From NCBI GenBank assembly GCA_035529075.1, contig DATKXK010000013.1, forward strand, positions 1-64,000: a stretch of 64,000 bases of DNA. Direction: 5' to 3'. The first letter of the stretch is position 1; each line of letters begins with the position of its first letter. The position numbers and the translations under genes were made by a program. The notes below the pieces were generated by a model, which saw only the letters and a program-made list of their open reading frames with translations, did not search any database and was not told the origin of the DNA. The DNA is from Acidobacteriota bacterium. Its GTDB lineage: Bacteria; Zixibacteria; MSB-5A5; GN15; FEB-12. Of the stretch, positions 8,608 through 17,077 are shown in pieces.

Positions 8608-9985
8608 CTTCTACCCCTTCCTGTCTCGAGTCGACGCTGAGAACGGCCAGCCTGATCGCCCCGTTGCGGTCAATCCGCAGCAGCACCTTGCGGGCCCCGG
8701 ACGCCGAAAGCTCATTGTACGCGCGGACAAACTCGGCCAGTGCGAGAATGGGCTCCTTGTTGATACCGGCAATAATATCTCCCGGCCGCACCCCGCTCAG
8801 ATCGGCGGCGCCCACACGCTTTACACCGGTGACGAAAACGCCGAGCGTATCGCTAAGCTGGTTCTCTATCTGCATCTGCCGCGTGATTGCCTTGACGGTC
8901 AGACCCCAGTCAGAGCACTCGAAGTCTTCACCCTGAAGGTCTCCCAGTTCGACCGTAACCAGCCCGAATTCGTATTCTCTCTCACCCCGTAGCACGTTCA
9001 GGGTGATCTGGCTGCCCGGGGGAAAACTTGCAATCCGCTTGTAGAAGCTCGGCAACTCTTCCACGAACCGGGCCGATACCGGCTCGCCGTTGATGGCCAG
9101 GATGATATCCCCGGCTTTCAGGAAATTCTTCTCTGCGGGCGAACCCGGATCCACCGAAGCGATCAGCACGCCCGAGTTGCGGTCGGCACCAAACCAGTCC
9201 TCCAGTTCCTGAAGCGCCTGACATTCCACGCCGATCCAGCTCCGGCTCACTTTCCCGTGCCGGAGGATTTCCGCCGTCACTTCTTTGACAATGTTGATCG
9301 GAATGGCAAAGCCGAGGTTGTTGGCCAGGAAGGTGGCGCGTGAATTGATCCCGACCACGCGGCCCAGAAGATCAACCAGCGGGCCGCCCGAGTTCCCCGG
9401 GTTTATGGCCGCATCCGTCTGTATCCAGAGGTTATAGCGACCCGTCCGTTCGCCCGACGGAAGCCGGTAGTACGCGGAGAAGTACCTGTCCTTGGTCGAG
9501 ATGACACCGGATGAAACGGTTCGGGACAAAGACAGCGGCGATCCCATCGCCAGCACCTGCTGCCCGACCTGAATGGAATCGGAATTGCCCAGAACGGCCA
9601 CCGGCACATCGCCCTGGTGCTCGCTAAGGTCGAGTTTCAACACGGCCACGTCGGTGGGCGGGTCACCGCCGATATATTCCGCCGGGACCTGCTCCTTGTC
9701 GAAAAGCGTGCAGATGATTCGCTCAGCCTTGCCCGCAACGTGATAATTGGTCACGACATAGCCGTCGGGATGGAAAATCACACCCGAGCCGATAACCGCC
9801 TGCTTCTTCAACTCCCCGGTGTTGTAGTCCTTGATTACCGGCTGGATATGCACCAGAGCAGGAAGAACCATGTCCCTGGCCGTATAAATCTGCTGCTGGA
9901 TAGAGGCCGCCGACGCACAGGCCGGGGCCGGGGCCGCCGCCGCCAGCAGTATGAAAATTGCCTTTCGCGCTGTCAAGTCTCGCAT
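8597..9985 (-). CDS. HtrA/Deg-family periplasmic serine protease
   Basis: 462 aa from ATG 9985; a TTG at 10006 adds seven residues with no ribosome site. Residues 1-26 are a signal peptide. The trypsin-like domain has His82 (TNYHVAG), Asp112 (PTDVAVLKL) and Ser199 (NPGNSGGP). PDZ1 spans ~248-335 (SWIGVECQ, AGDIILAING) and PDZ2 ~358-450 (GVRPGDIIAGINKEP). This is the standard arrangement of envelope quality-control proteases that degrade or refold misfolded exported proteins. It is first in a two-gene unit with the dead HtrA-like protein and has a promoter-like pair 75 nt upstream. Orthology to DegP versus DegQ cannot be settled. Confidence 0.95.
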   Translation of the reverse strand: MRDLTARKAIFILLAAAAPAPACASAASIQQQIYTARDMVLPALVHIQPVIKDYNTGELKKQAVIGSGVIFHPDGYVVTNYHVAGKAERIICTLFDKEQVPAEYIGGDPPTDVAVLKLDLSEHQGDVPVAVLGNSDSIQVGQQVLAMGSPLSLSRTVSSGVISTKDRYFSAYYRLPSGERTGRYNLWIQTDAAINPGNSGGPLVDLLGRVVGINSRATFLANNLGFAIPINIVKEVTAEILRHGKVSRSWIGVECQALQELEDWFGADRNSGVLIASVDPGSPAEKNFLKAGDIILAINGEPVSARFVEELPSFYKRIASFPPGSQITLNVLRGEREYEFGLVTVELGDLQGEDFECSDWGLTVKAITRQMQIENQLSDTLGVFVTGVKRVGAADLSGVRPGDIIAGINKEPILALAEFVRAYNELSASGARKVLLRIDRNGAIRLAVLSVDSRQEGVEDEE

Positions 9986-10067
9986 CTCCCTGTTTGGACT
10001 TCCCAACGGCTTTAACCGCCGAAGAGGCCGAAAGTTCAGAGCTTTTTCCCGCGGACGTTAGCCGTAC

Positions 10068-10097
10068 AGTATAACCACCTCTAAAACTAATCGGCAA
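10068..10097 (-). promoter_or_regulatory. Promoter-like pair upstream of the HtrA genes
   Basis: Minus strand TTGCCG (10097-10092), 18 nt spacer, TATACT (10073-10068). Predicted start near 10061 leaves about 75 nt of leader before ATG 9985. Confidence 0.5.
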
Positions 10098-10137
10098 GAC
10101 CTAAGTCTTCTTGGAGCCGATTTTGCGCTCACACCCA

Positions 10138-10167
10138 AATAAAAAAAAGCCGCCCCGGGGCGGCTTT
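10138..10167 (-). terminator. Rho-independent terminator of the ECF-sigma operon
   Basis: Perfect 8-bp GCCGCCCC/GGGGCGGC stem (extended by AAA/TTT) at 10146-10167, followed on the minus strand by eight T. It lies 30 nt beyond the stop of the toast-rack-like gene. Confidence 0.92.
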
Positions 10168-10196
10168 ACATGCAGGTCCAAGTCTGCCCGTAATGC

Positions 10197-11057
10197 CTAT
10201 CTCCTGCCATGGAAATCCACGGAACCAAGCCCGACGTCCACGACAAAAATCAAGCGGTCATCAGCATCATCGAAACCGCGACTTTCGTAAATACCACGTC
10301 CCAGACTCTCCAGTCGAAGGCCCTTGAAGTCGACCGAGGAAAACCACGAGTCCTCATCGGTCTCTATTCGCACGGCCATGTCGCTCGGGATGTCGATATC
10401 GACCGAACCGACCCCCACGTCCACCTCAACCACCGCCTCACCGGAAAACTCACCGTGGAAATCCAGCACGCACGAGGAGGCTCCGGCTTCAAACTCCAGC
10501 CGCTCGAAGTTGGCGTTGCCCAGGTTATAGATCTCCAGCGAGGAGGCACCGGTCGAGATCGAGAAATCTCTCAACTCTTCCTTGTTGGGTTTAGAAAAGT
10601 CGATCTTCCCGCTGGTGGCTCCGACTTCAAGGTGCAATTCGGTGATCGGCAGGCCGCCCAGATCAAACTCGGCCTCGCAAGCACCGATCTCCATATCCAG
10701 TTTCAGGGGGTATCGTGTAGACAGCGTCAGATTCCACTCGTTCTCAAGGTCATCATGTACTCTCCCCCGGCGCAGATCACTTTCAAGACGCAGGTAACCG
10801 GTGTTTCCTCTCTTGTAGTAATCGACCTCGTGACGCACCCATCGAGGCGTCTCCGAGATCTCCAACGACACCACTTCGGCAATGTCGCCGCTTCGAATGG
10901 ACAGCTCACCGGCTCCAAACTCACATTCCACGACGATGTTTTCGGCTCCCTCTCCGTCCACGAGTTCGGTCACGGTCTCGACATCGCCCGCCAGCACCAA
11001 CCCCACCGAAACGAGCGCGGCAGCAAGCCCTCGGGCTATGGCAGATCGCAAATTCAT
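10197..11057 (-). CDS. Secreted toast-rack/LiaF-like beta protein
   Basis: 286 aa with a signal peptide (1-23) and then repetitive beta structure. Short glycine-rich turns recur (ECEFGAGELSI, MEIGACEAEFDLGG, LEVGATSGKIDF, FEAGASSCVLDF, VDVGVGSVDIDIP, VDVGLGSVDFHG), as in toast-rack (DUF2154-type) and LiaF C-terminal domains, which in Firmicutes act in envelope-stress sensing. It is the last gene of the run that begins with the ECF sigma factor, 69 bp after the bactofilin-like gene, and precedes a strong terminator. AGAGGT stands 7 nt before the ATG. The fold is a pattern call; no enzyme motif is seen. A role in sensing or stabilising the envelope is inferred from neighbours. Confidence 0.75.
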   Translation of the reverse strand: MNLRSAIARGLAAALVSVGLVLAGDVETVTELVDGEGAENIVVECEFGAGELSIRSGDIAEVVSLEISETPRWVRHEVDYYKRGNTGYLRLESDLRRGRVHDDLENEWNLTLSTRYPLKLDMEIGACEAEFDLGGLPITELHLEVGATSGKIDFSKPNKEELRDFSISTGASSLEIYNLGNANFERLEFEAGASSCVLDFHGEFSGEAVVEVDVGVGSVDIDIPSDMAVRIETDEDSWFSSVDFKGLRLESLGRGIYESRGFDDADDRLIFVVDVGLGSVDFHGRR

Positions 11058-11125
11058 CAGCAGACCTCTTTTGCTAAGGCTTCAGGTTCCTCTAATCTTC
11101 TATACTGGAAACGGTGTCGGATGTT

Positions 11126-12457
11126 TCACTCGCCGCGCGGCGGCGGGGGCGGAGGCGTGTCGATGCCCCGGGAGGAGCGCCTTATCGGCGGCGGTTCGCA
11201 GAAAGGCGGCCGTTCGGGAATCGGCGGCGGAGCAGGCGCGGGAGCTTCCTCATGCCCCCCGACCTGACGCTCCCCGAAACCGCGGTAGGCCCTGAACCCG
11301 AACCGCGTGAGGACCACCGCACCGGTGCCGGTGAACAACGCATAGGCGGTGACCAGAATCGCCACCACGAGGAAGAATATGCCAAACCCCCGCGAGACAT
11401 CATCCGAGGACCCGAGCAGCACCGCCACAACCGTCCAGATCACCGCGTAAGCCAGAATCCCGACCGTCGCGCCGTACATGAGACTTCTGTCCCTGCCACT
11501 CCTGGCGCGGAATACCAGCCGGTCCACGTGAATGCCGGTGGAAATCATGGCCAGCATCAGCGCAAACAGGTATGCCAGCGGTACGAGAGGAATCAGCAGC
11601 ACGCCGACCACCGTTACAGCCAGGAGCCCGATCAGCATCGGCAGCAAAAAGAGAAACAGAAGCCCCAGCAGAAACGAACGGGCAAGGTGTCGGGAAATGC
11701 AGTCATTCACGTTCTGTACCTGACGCGGCATAAGGGTGGTGGCAAGAAAGCCGGCAAACAGCATCAAGACGGTCAGGCCGAAGACAATCCAGATGCCGTA
11801 GGCCGTGAAACGCTCTCTAAGAATGTCGACCGGGAATTCGATGGGCTCGGTGAGGGTCTTTCGGCCGCCGACAACGCCGCCCTCCTTTACCACGATGTTC
11901 GGTGCGTTTACGTTGCCGTCAACCTGACCTGATTCGGTTACGAGCACAGTCCCGCTGTAGGAGCGGACATTGCCCTTCACCCAGCCCTTGATCGTCACCC
12001 TCCCGTAGGCGATGATGTGTCCCTCGACATACTCGTCGTAACCGATCAACACCGACTTCTGAATGTCCGACAGGCGTCTCTCCTCGGTACAGCGATCCCT
12101 CACGGGCAGGATAAAGTCCTCCGTCGCCCCCCGGCTTTCGGTCCCGCCGAGCTGGCGACTGCCTGAAGAGGTAACGAAAGTGGCGCGTTCGAAATCGTAT
12201 ACCCACCGGTTGCCCAGGGTGTCGTAAGCCAGGACGCCGTCCGCGGTGAGCGCGATTTCGTTGAAGAGCATGTCGGCTGCAATGGCGGGGCTGTCGACGG
12301 AGCTATCAACGGAGCTGTCGACGGAGCTGTCGACGGAGCTGTCGACGGGGCTGTCGATGGGGCTGTCCTGTGCCCGGACACCGTTGGCCGGCAAGGCACA
12401 CGAGAGCGCCCAGGAAACACCAACGAGGATTATGAAAACAAACCGCTTCATCTGCAT
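11126..12457 (-). CDS. Bactofilin-like polymer-forming domain fused to membrane helices
   Basis: 443 aa. Signal peptide ~1-29, then a low-complexity linker of VDSS repeats (33-54) encoded by a 12-bp tandem repeat. Residues ~140-205 carry a bactofilin-type beta-helix (VEGHIIAYGRVTIKGWVKGNVRSYSGTV..., read in short rungs: GRVTIKG, GQVDGNV, GVVGG). Five or six hydrophobic helices follow from ~218 to ~395 (GIWIVFGLTVLMLFAGFLA, LLGLLFLFLLPMLIGLLAV and others), then a proline-rich tail. Known bactofilins polymerise in the cytoplasm; this one appears exported and membrane-bound, as in related polymer-forming membrane proteins. It sits between the DUF4097 and toast-rack genes of the ECF operon. Confidence 0.82.
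   Translation of the reverse strand: MQMKRFVFIILVGVSWALSCALPANGVRAQDSPIDSPVDSSVDSSVDSSVDSSVDSPAIAADMLFNEIALTADGVLAYDTLGNRWVYDFERATFVTSSGSRQLGGTESRGATEDFILPVRDRCTEERRLSDIQKSVLIGYDEYVEGHIIAYGRVTIKGWVKGNVRSYSGTVLVTESGQVDGNVNAPNIVVKEGGVVGGRKTLTEPIEFPVDILRERFTAYGIWIVFGLTVLMLFAGFLATTLMPRQVQNVNDCISRHLARSFLLGLLFLFLLPMLIGLLAVTVVGVLLIPLVPLAYLFALMLAMISTGIHVDRLVFRARSGRDRSLMYGATVGILAYAVIWTVVAVLLGSSDDVSRGFGIFFLVVAILVTAYALFTGTGAVVLTRFGFRAYRGFGERQVGGHEEAPAPAPPPIPERPPFCEPPPIRRSSRGIDTPPPPPPRGE
12289..12360 (-). repeat. 12-bp tandem repeat inside the bactofilin-like gene
   Basis: Six in-frame 12-bp units (plus-strand consensus AGCTGTCGACGG); the three at 12313-12348 are identical, the outer ones differ by one to three bases. 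They encode the VDSSVDS linker after the signal peptide. Copy number could change by slippage without breaking the frame. Confidence 0.9.
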
Positions 12458-12484
12458 CGCACGTCCTATGTACGAGCGGCGTTA

Positions 12485-13456
12485 TCAGAACTGCGCTACT
12501 GTCACGTCGCCGGAAGTCGAACTCAGGGAGACTTTGACACCGCCCAGACCGAACTCGCCGACGATCTGCTTTCGCGTCATGGACTTGACAGCGATCGGAA
12601 TCTCGGTCCTGATCTCGCCCGTCTCCGAAGTTATATCAAGCATACCCGACGAAGTCCTGGGAATCACCAGGTTGATATTGCCGCTCTCCGTCTCGACGAA
12701 GAAATCCCGCCGGCTGTCAAGACTGGTTTCGATGTCCACCGAGCCGGTGGAGGTGGTCAGGTCAATGGCGCCGCGATCCTGCCGTATGTTGATAGCCGCC
12801 GAAGTGGACTTTATCCGAATGTCGCCTTCTACGAATTGCAGGTCAATCTCACCCTGCGCCTGCCTGACCTCGATATCACCGAAGAGCAGGTCGCCCCTGG
12901 TATTGCCCGAGGAGTTCTCAACCCTCACCGGTCCCTCCAGGCTCGACAGGGTAATGTCGGAGGCGGAACTGCGGATCGTGACCGCGCCGCGCACGTGGCT
13001 GATATCAATCTTGCCGCCTGTATTGGTCACGACGAAATCACAGCCTTCCGGCAGCGCAATCGACCAGTCGACCTCACCAAAGGCGTCTGACCCGCTCAGG
13101 CCGAGCACTTTCTGCCAGAACGAGCGGCCCCGGTTGCGCATCTGCAGGTAATTGGTCGTGACCTTGGCCCTGTCGCCGGAGACCTCCAGGCGAATCTCGA
13201 TATGCGCCTGGACCGCCTCGGCCTCCTCCTTGCTGACGGCCTGCACTTTCTTGACCGCCTCGATCACGAGCCTGCCGTCATCACTGGCCGTGACCGTGAG
13301 ATCGCCCTCGATGTAAGTCAATTCAAACGTCAGGGGCCCCTCGGGCTCGATGATCCGCTGGTAGTCAAAGGTGTATTCCTCGCCCTTGACCGCCGGATCC
13401 ACCGCCAGGCACAACGCCAGCGATACGATCAATGTCAGGCAAGCTCTACGGACCAT
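12485..13456 (-). CDS. Secreted DUF4097 adhesin-like beta-repeat protein
   Basis: 323 aa from ATG 13456, preceded by GAGGTGGAG with 6-nt spacing; a TTG at 13480 overlapping the sigma-factor stop is less likely. Signal peptide 1-25. Residues ~110-323 are short repeated beta strands (NTGGKIDISHVRG, SSASDITLSSLEG, SSGNTRGDLLFGD, TSAAINIRQDRG, TSTGSVDIETS, ETGEIRTEIP, STSGDVTVAQF), typical of DUF4097 putative adhesins. It starts 20 bp after the sigma gene, so they are probably one transcript. In other bacteria DUF4097 proteins often accompany sigma/anti-sigma or LiaF-like modules. The substrate or signal is unknown. Confidence 0.85.
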   Translation of the reverse strand: MVRRACLTLIVSLALCLAVDPAVKGEEYTFDYQRIIEPEGPLTFELTYIEGDLTVTASDDGRLVIEAVKKVQAVSKEEAEAVQAHIEIRLEVSGDRAKVTTNYLQMRNRGRSFWQKVLGLSGSDAFGEVDWSIALPEGCDFVVTNTGGKIDISHVRGAVTIRSSASDITLSSLEGPVRVENSSGNTRGDLLFGDIEVRQAQGEIDLQFVEGDIRIKSTSAAINIRQDRGAIDLTTSTGSVDIETSLDSRRDFFVETESGNINLVIPRTSSGMLDITSETGEIRTEIPIAVKSMTRKQIVGEFGLGGVKVSLSSTSGDVTVAQF

Positions 13457-13476
13457 CAGGTTCTCCACCTCAGCCT

Positions 13477-14043
13477 TCAAAAGATGTGTTTCAGCTTCTT
13501 CTTGAGCAGCTCCCGGGCGCGAAATATCCTGGCTTTCACGGTCCCGATCGGTACGTTCAGTAAATCGGCGATTTCTTCGTACGATTTATCATCCTTGTGA
13601 CGATAGATAATCACGTCCCGGTACTTGGGCGGCAGGGCGTCAATCGCCTCCTGGATGCTGAAACTGCGCTCCTTGCGCTCGAGGTCACGTTCCGGGTGGT
13701 ACGAGTAGTCGGCCACCTCGATGTCGACCTGGCCGTCCCGGGTATCCATGGGGCGATCAAGCGACAGCGCCTGAATACGCCGCTTCCTCAAAAAGTCGAT
13801 CGAGGAGTTGGCGGCGATCTTGTAAAGCCAGGTCGAAAAACGGTATTCCGAGCGGTACGACGACAGAGAGGCAAACGCCTTCATGAACGTTTCCTGCACC
13901 AGGTCGTCGGCGGCCTCACTGTTGCGTACGATGCGGTTAATTATGTGAAAAACCGCTGCCCGGTGCTTATCGACCAGGTATCCGTACGCTTTCTGATCGC
14001 CGGCCAGCGCTTCGGCTATTTTCACGCCTTCTTTGTCTTCCAC
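13477..14043 (-). CDS. ECF-family RNA polymerase sigma factor
   Basis: 188 aa from GTG. Region 2 is clear (AAVFHIINRIV...DDLVQETFMKAFASL, then YRFSTWLYKIAANSSIDFLRKRR), as is region 4 (EAIDALPPKYRDVIIYRHKDDKSYEEIADLL, GTVKARIFRARELLKKKL). It directs RNA polymerase to a dedicated promoter set, usually for envelope stress. It heads a four-gene run with DUF4097, bactofilin-like and toast-rack-like genes. No gene with a zinc-finger anti-sigma pattern or single-helix inner-membrane anti-sigma lies next to it, so control is either by one of the envelope proteins or by an unlinked factor. Confidence 0.95.
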   Translation of the reverse strand: MEDKEGVKIAEALAGDQKAYGYLVDKHRAAVFHIINRIVRNSEAADDLVQETFMKAFASLSSYRSEYRFSTWLYKIAANSSIDFLRKRRIQALSLDRPMDTRDGQVDIEVADYSYHPERDLERKERSFSIQEAIDALPPKYRDVIIYRHKDDKSYEEIADLLNVPIGTVKARIFRARELLKKKLKHIF

Positions 14044-14179
14044 CCGGGACCTGTTTAAGACTACGTATTCAGGGTGATCGCAGTTTCAAGTGACAAGCCA
14101 CCTAACATAATGCCCCGACCGGTCAACTACAAGCAAAACCACCGCCCCAACTTACGCAGGGACGCCCGGTTAGCACCTC

Positions 14180-14653
14180 TTAACTGTTTATGTACCCCTG
14201 CCGGTAGCTCCGTCTGGGATCGTGTCCCCGCAAGTCAATGCCGTGCTCAAGGTATGCTTTCAGGTTGGCCAGGAAGAAAGTCCACCCCACCTGGCATCCC
14301 AGATGCATGGTCACCCTGCTACCCGGGTCCGTTTTCATACCGTACTGGTGGAGTTCACACAGAGAACCACCGGGTACTTTCCGTATGGTCACGGCCACTT
14401 CCTCGTTGTTCGAACCGAAAGGAAACACGAGCCGGTTCGGCCGCCGAACCGCGACCACCTTCGTCTCGAGTTTGTCACCGGTCATCCATTCAAAATACAG
14501 GCGGCCGTTCTTGCGAGGTTCTATGACAGCTCGGATCGGAAACCACCGGGTAATGATCTTGTCATCGGTCCACGCCCTGAACACCTTCTCCGGGCTGGCC
14601 TTTATCTCTATCCGCTTCTTGAACTGCGTCCAATCGTACTTTTTGCCCGCCAC
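14180..14653 (-). CDS. SRPBCC/AHSA1-domain protein
   Basis: 157 aa from GTG with AGGAG 7 nt upstream. The sequence follows the AHSA1/START-like pattern: IEIKASPEKVFRAWTD near the start, WF..., GRLYFEW, TIRKVPGGSLCELHQYG, a C-terminal helix GWTFFLANLKAYLEHGIDLRG. Members bind hydrophobic ligands or assist Hsp90-like proteins; no catalytic residues can be named. Single gene with no tight operon; hairpin-forming DNA lies between it and ktrA. Confidence 0.85.
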   Translation of the reverse strand: MAGKKYDWTQFKKRIEIKASPEKVFRAWTDDKIITRWFPIRAVIEPRKNGRLYFEWMTGDKLETKVVAVRRPNRLVFPFGSNNEEVAVTIRKVPGGSLCELHQYGMKTDPGSRVTMHLGCQVGWTFFLANLKAYLEHGIDLRGHDPRRSYRQGYINS

Positions 14654-14772
14654 GCCAAGGCTCCTTTCCGCCGTTCATCTGTCCCGGGATCGGCCTCGCG
14701 CAAGCGCGAGCCGCCCTGATTGTTCGAACTTTATACACTTGTCTGCCGGTGGCCTGCGACCGACCTCGACAC

Positions 14773-14798
14773 GGTTCACTGGTGTGAACCCGGTTCAC
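14773..14798. repeat. Three-armed inverted repeat between ktrA and the AHSA1 gene
   Basis: Arms GGTTCAC (14773-14779), GTGAACC (14784-14790) and GGTTCAC (14792-14798). The middle arm can pair perfectly with either neighbour, so two hairpins exclude each other. No T-run follows on the minus strand. It lies just beyond the ktrA stop. Confidence 0.7.
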
Positions 14799-14824
14799 GC
14801 CGGTACGTCCGTGGCACGAACCGT

Positions 14825-15475
14825 TCAGACTTTCAGCTTCTCTACATCCGCCTGCCTGCCGAGCACGATCAGAACGTCGGTGGCCCTGATGGTATAATCA
14901 CCACCGGGCACGAAATCATACTCGGCCGTCCGCGTGTCCTTGACCGCTATCACCTGGACGTGGTACTTCGTTCTGAGCTGGAGTTCCAGCAACTGCTTGC
15001 CGACGAACCCGGCCGGAGGTACCAGCTCGGCCACGCAGTATTCACCCGAGAGCGGGAGATAATCAACCAGATTGGGATTAGCCAGCGAGTGTGACAGCGA
15101 ACGCGCCATCTGCTGTTCCGGTATAATCGCCTGCGTCGCCCCCACCCTCTCCAGCACTTTGGCGTGGTCGGCGGAATTCGCCTTGACTATAACGCGCGCG
15201 GCGCCGAGCTCCTTCAAATGCAGAGTTATGAGGACCGACGCGTGCCAGTCCTTGCCGGTAGAGACGACGAAGCAGTCGTAGTTGCTGACGCCCAGTTGTT
15301 GCAGAAAGGCCCGGTCGGTTGCATCCGCCAGGATAGCCTGGTGGGCGCGATCCGGCAGCCCCTGCACCCGCCCCCTGTCGATGTCTACAGCCGTGACCTT
15401 GCACTTGAGTTTGGTCAACTCGGCGGCCACCGTAGCGCCGAAGTTGCCCAGACCGATGATTGCAAACTGTTTCAC
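14825..15475 (-). CDS. ktrA: KtrA/TrkA-type potassium channel gating subunit
   Basis: 216 aa from GTG with AAGGA upstream. An RCK_N Rossmann domain (1-~125) has IGLGNFGATVAAEL and VDIDRGRV for nucleotide binding (normally NAD(H) or ATP/ADP). An RCK_C domain (~135-216) follows. The protein would form a cytoplasmic octameric ring that gates the KtrB pore by nucleotide binding. The gene starts 10 bp after ktrB. Only one RCK pair is present, which fits KtrA rather than the duplicated TrkA of proteobacteria. Confidence 0.93.
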   Translation of the reverse strand: MKQFAIIGLGNFGATVAAELTKLKCKVTAVDIDRGRVQGLPDRAHQAILADATDRAFLQQLGVSNYDCFVVSTGKDWHASVLITLHLKELGAARVIVKANSADHAKVLERVGATQAIIPEQQMARSLSHSLANPNLVDYLPLSGEYCVAELVPPAGFVGKQLLELQLRTKYHVQVIAVKDTRTAEYDFVPGGDYTIRATDVLIVLGRQADVEKLKV

Positions 15476-15485
15476 GTGACCATCC

Positions 15486-16832
15486 TTAGCCTACCATTAC
15501 CGATTCTTCACGATATACGATTTCACCCTGCCGTATTGGTCTGGCCAGGGCATAAACCAGTGTCAGTAGCCCAACTCTCCCTGCAAACATCAGCACTATC
15601 AAGACGATCTTGCCCAGAGCGTGCAGGTGCGCTGTCGCGCCCAGTGAAAGGCCTACCGTTCCAAAGGCAGAGATCACCTCGAAGAGACTGTCAACAAACC
15701 AGCCGTGAGTCAGCGTATGCGGAAGCGGCCTCTCTTCGGCAAACATCAGCACCACGAAGAGCGCCACAATGACCAGGATGGCGACAAGCAGCACGGTCAG
15801 GGCGCGGCTGATCGAGTCGGGGCTTATCGAACGTTTGAATACAGCCACCGACCGTCGGCCCATGAAGCGATCATACGCCAGCAGCAGCACAATGGCCATG
15901 GTAGTCGTCTTGATGCCCCCGCCCGTCGATCCCGGGCATGCGCCGATGAACATCAGTATGATAGTGATGAGCAGACTCACCTCGGTAAGAGCCGACTGGG
16001 CCACGGTATTGAAGCCGGCCGTGCGGCATGTGACCGCCTGGAACAGGGCGTTGGCAAGGCTCTGAACAAAACCCATCCGCGCGAAACTGTTATTATACTC
16101 AGCCACGAGGAAAGCGAGCGTCCCCACCGCCAGGAGCATCGCAGTCGCGGCCAGGCACAGTTTCGAATGGAGCGACAGTCGGCCGGCACCCGGCTGCAGC
16201 CGCGCGGCCAACTCGCGAATCACCACGAAACCCAGCCCGCCGAGGATAATGAGCACTGCGAATATTGCCAGGGTGGGAATATCACCACTGTAAGCTTCCA
16301 GACTGTTCGTGAACGTTGAGAACCCGGCGTTGCAAAATGCCGATACCGCGTGGAAAAGCGCGTGGAAGAAAGCCTCGCCAACGGGAAAGTGACTCTTGAA
16401 CCTCAAAAAGAGCGCCGCCGTCCCGGCCAACTCACAAACCAGGGCTGTGACAATGACCGCTCGGAGCAGTGACTTTGTGCTGACCCGTTTGGTTGTCCCG
16501 AGAGCATGGGATACGGCCAGCTTGTCTTTAAACGTCAGATCCGGCACCACCGCCAGTATCAAGGCACTGGCGAACGTCAGTATGCCCAGACCACCCAGTT
16601 GAATCAGCATCAGGATTACGACCTGGCCGAACAAGGTGAAGTCATGGCCCGTGTCTACAACCGTGAGGCCGGTCACGCAGACAGCCGACGTCGCCGTAAA
16701 GAGGGAATCAAGCACACTTATCGGCCCATTCGCCGCACTGATGGGCAACTCCAGAAGTATGGTGCCGATCACGATGGCGGCCAGGAAGTACAGTATGATG
16801 TTGCGGTCCGGCCTGCGTCCAATCAGTTCCAT
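15486..16832 (-). CDS. ktrB: KtrB/TrkH-type potassium uptake pore
   Basis: 448 aa, typical KtrB length, with four M1-P-M2 repeats. The four selectivity-filter glycines appear in TSAVCVTGLT, SAFCNAGFS, TCRTAGFNT and SAFGTVGLS. GACPGSTGGGIKTTT is the usual loop after the third filter. It mediates K+ (often Na+-coupled) uptake across the inner membrane with KtrA. A TATAAT lies eight bases before the ATG, so an mRNA made from it would be almost leaderless; no ribosome site is seen, so the true start may be slightly downstream. Confidence 0.94.
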   Translation of the reverse strand: MELIGRRPDRNIILYFLAAIVIGTILLELPISAANGPISVLDSLFTATSAVCVTGLTVVDTGHDFTLFGQVVILMLIQLGGLGILTFASALILAVVPDLTFKDKLAVSHALGTTKRVSTKSLLRAVIVTALVCELAGTAALFLRFKSHFPVGEAFFHALFHAVSAFCNAGFSTFTNSLEAYSGDIPTLAIFAVLIILGGLGFVVIRELAARLQPGAGRLSLHSKLCLAATAMLLAVGTLAFLVAEYNNSFARMGFVQSLANALFQAVTCRTAGFNTVAQSALTEVSLLITIILMFIGACPGSTGGGIKTTTMAIVLLLAYDRFMGRRSVAVFKRSISPDSISRALTVLLVAILVIVALFVVLMFAEERPLPHTLTHGWFVDSLFEVISAFGTVGLSLGATAHLHALGKIVLIVLMFAGRVGLLTLVYALARPIRQGEIVYREESVMVG

Positions 16833-16998
16833 GGCAGCATATTATACAAAGGGACCTTCCGGCGATACAGACTAAAATCCGCCCTTGACCTACAGATCGG
16901 ACCGGGCCGGTGCCCAGGCTCCGCCAATCGGAGATCCACCCGGCGACCCGCCAATTTGCCCTTCGGTCGCAACGCGAGCAAAAAAGGCGGCTCTTATC

Positions 16999-17024
16999 AA
17001 AAAAGGCCCCTCTTTCGAGGAGCC
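16999..17024 (-). terminator. Rho-independent terminator of the serpin gene
   Basis: Minus-strand stem GGCTCCTC / GAGGGGCC (one mismatch) with loop GAAA, followed by six T. A second T-run follows GCCGCC at about 16980. It lies 54 nt past the serpin stop. Confidence 0.85.
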
Positions 17025-17077
17025 TTCGATCTTCACCCGGACTACAAACGTCGACACCTGCCGGGGTGCGGCCGTTG

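Noticed and set aside
11114-11932. 272-codon plus-strand frame opposite the bactofilin-like gene
   Set aside because: Low-complexity Gln/Arg/His sequence antisense to membrane helices; shadow.
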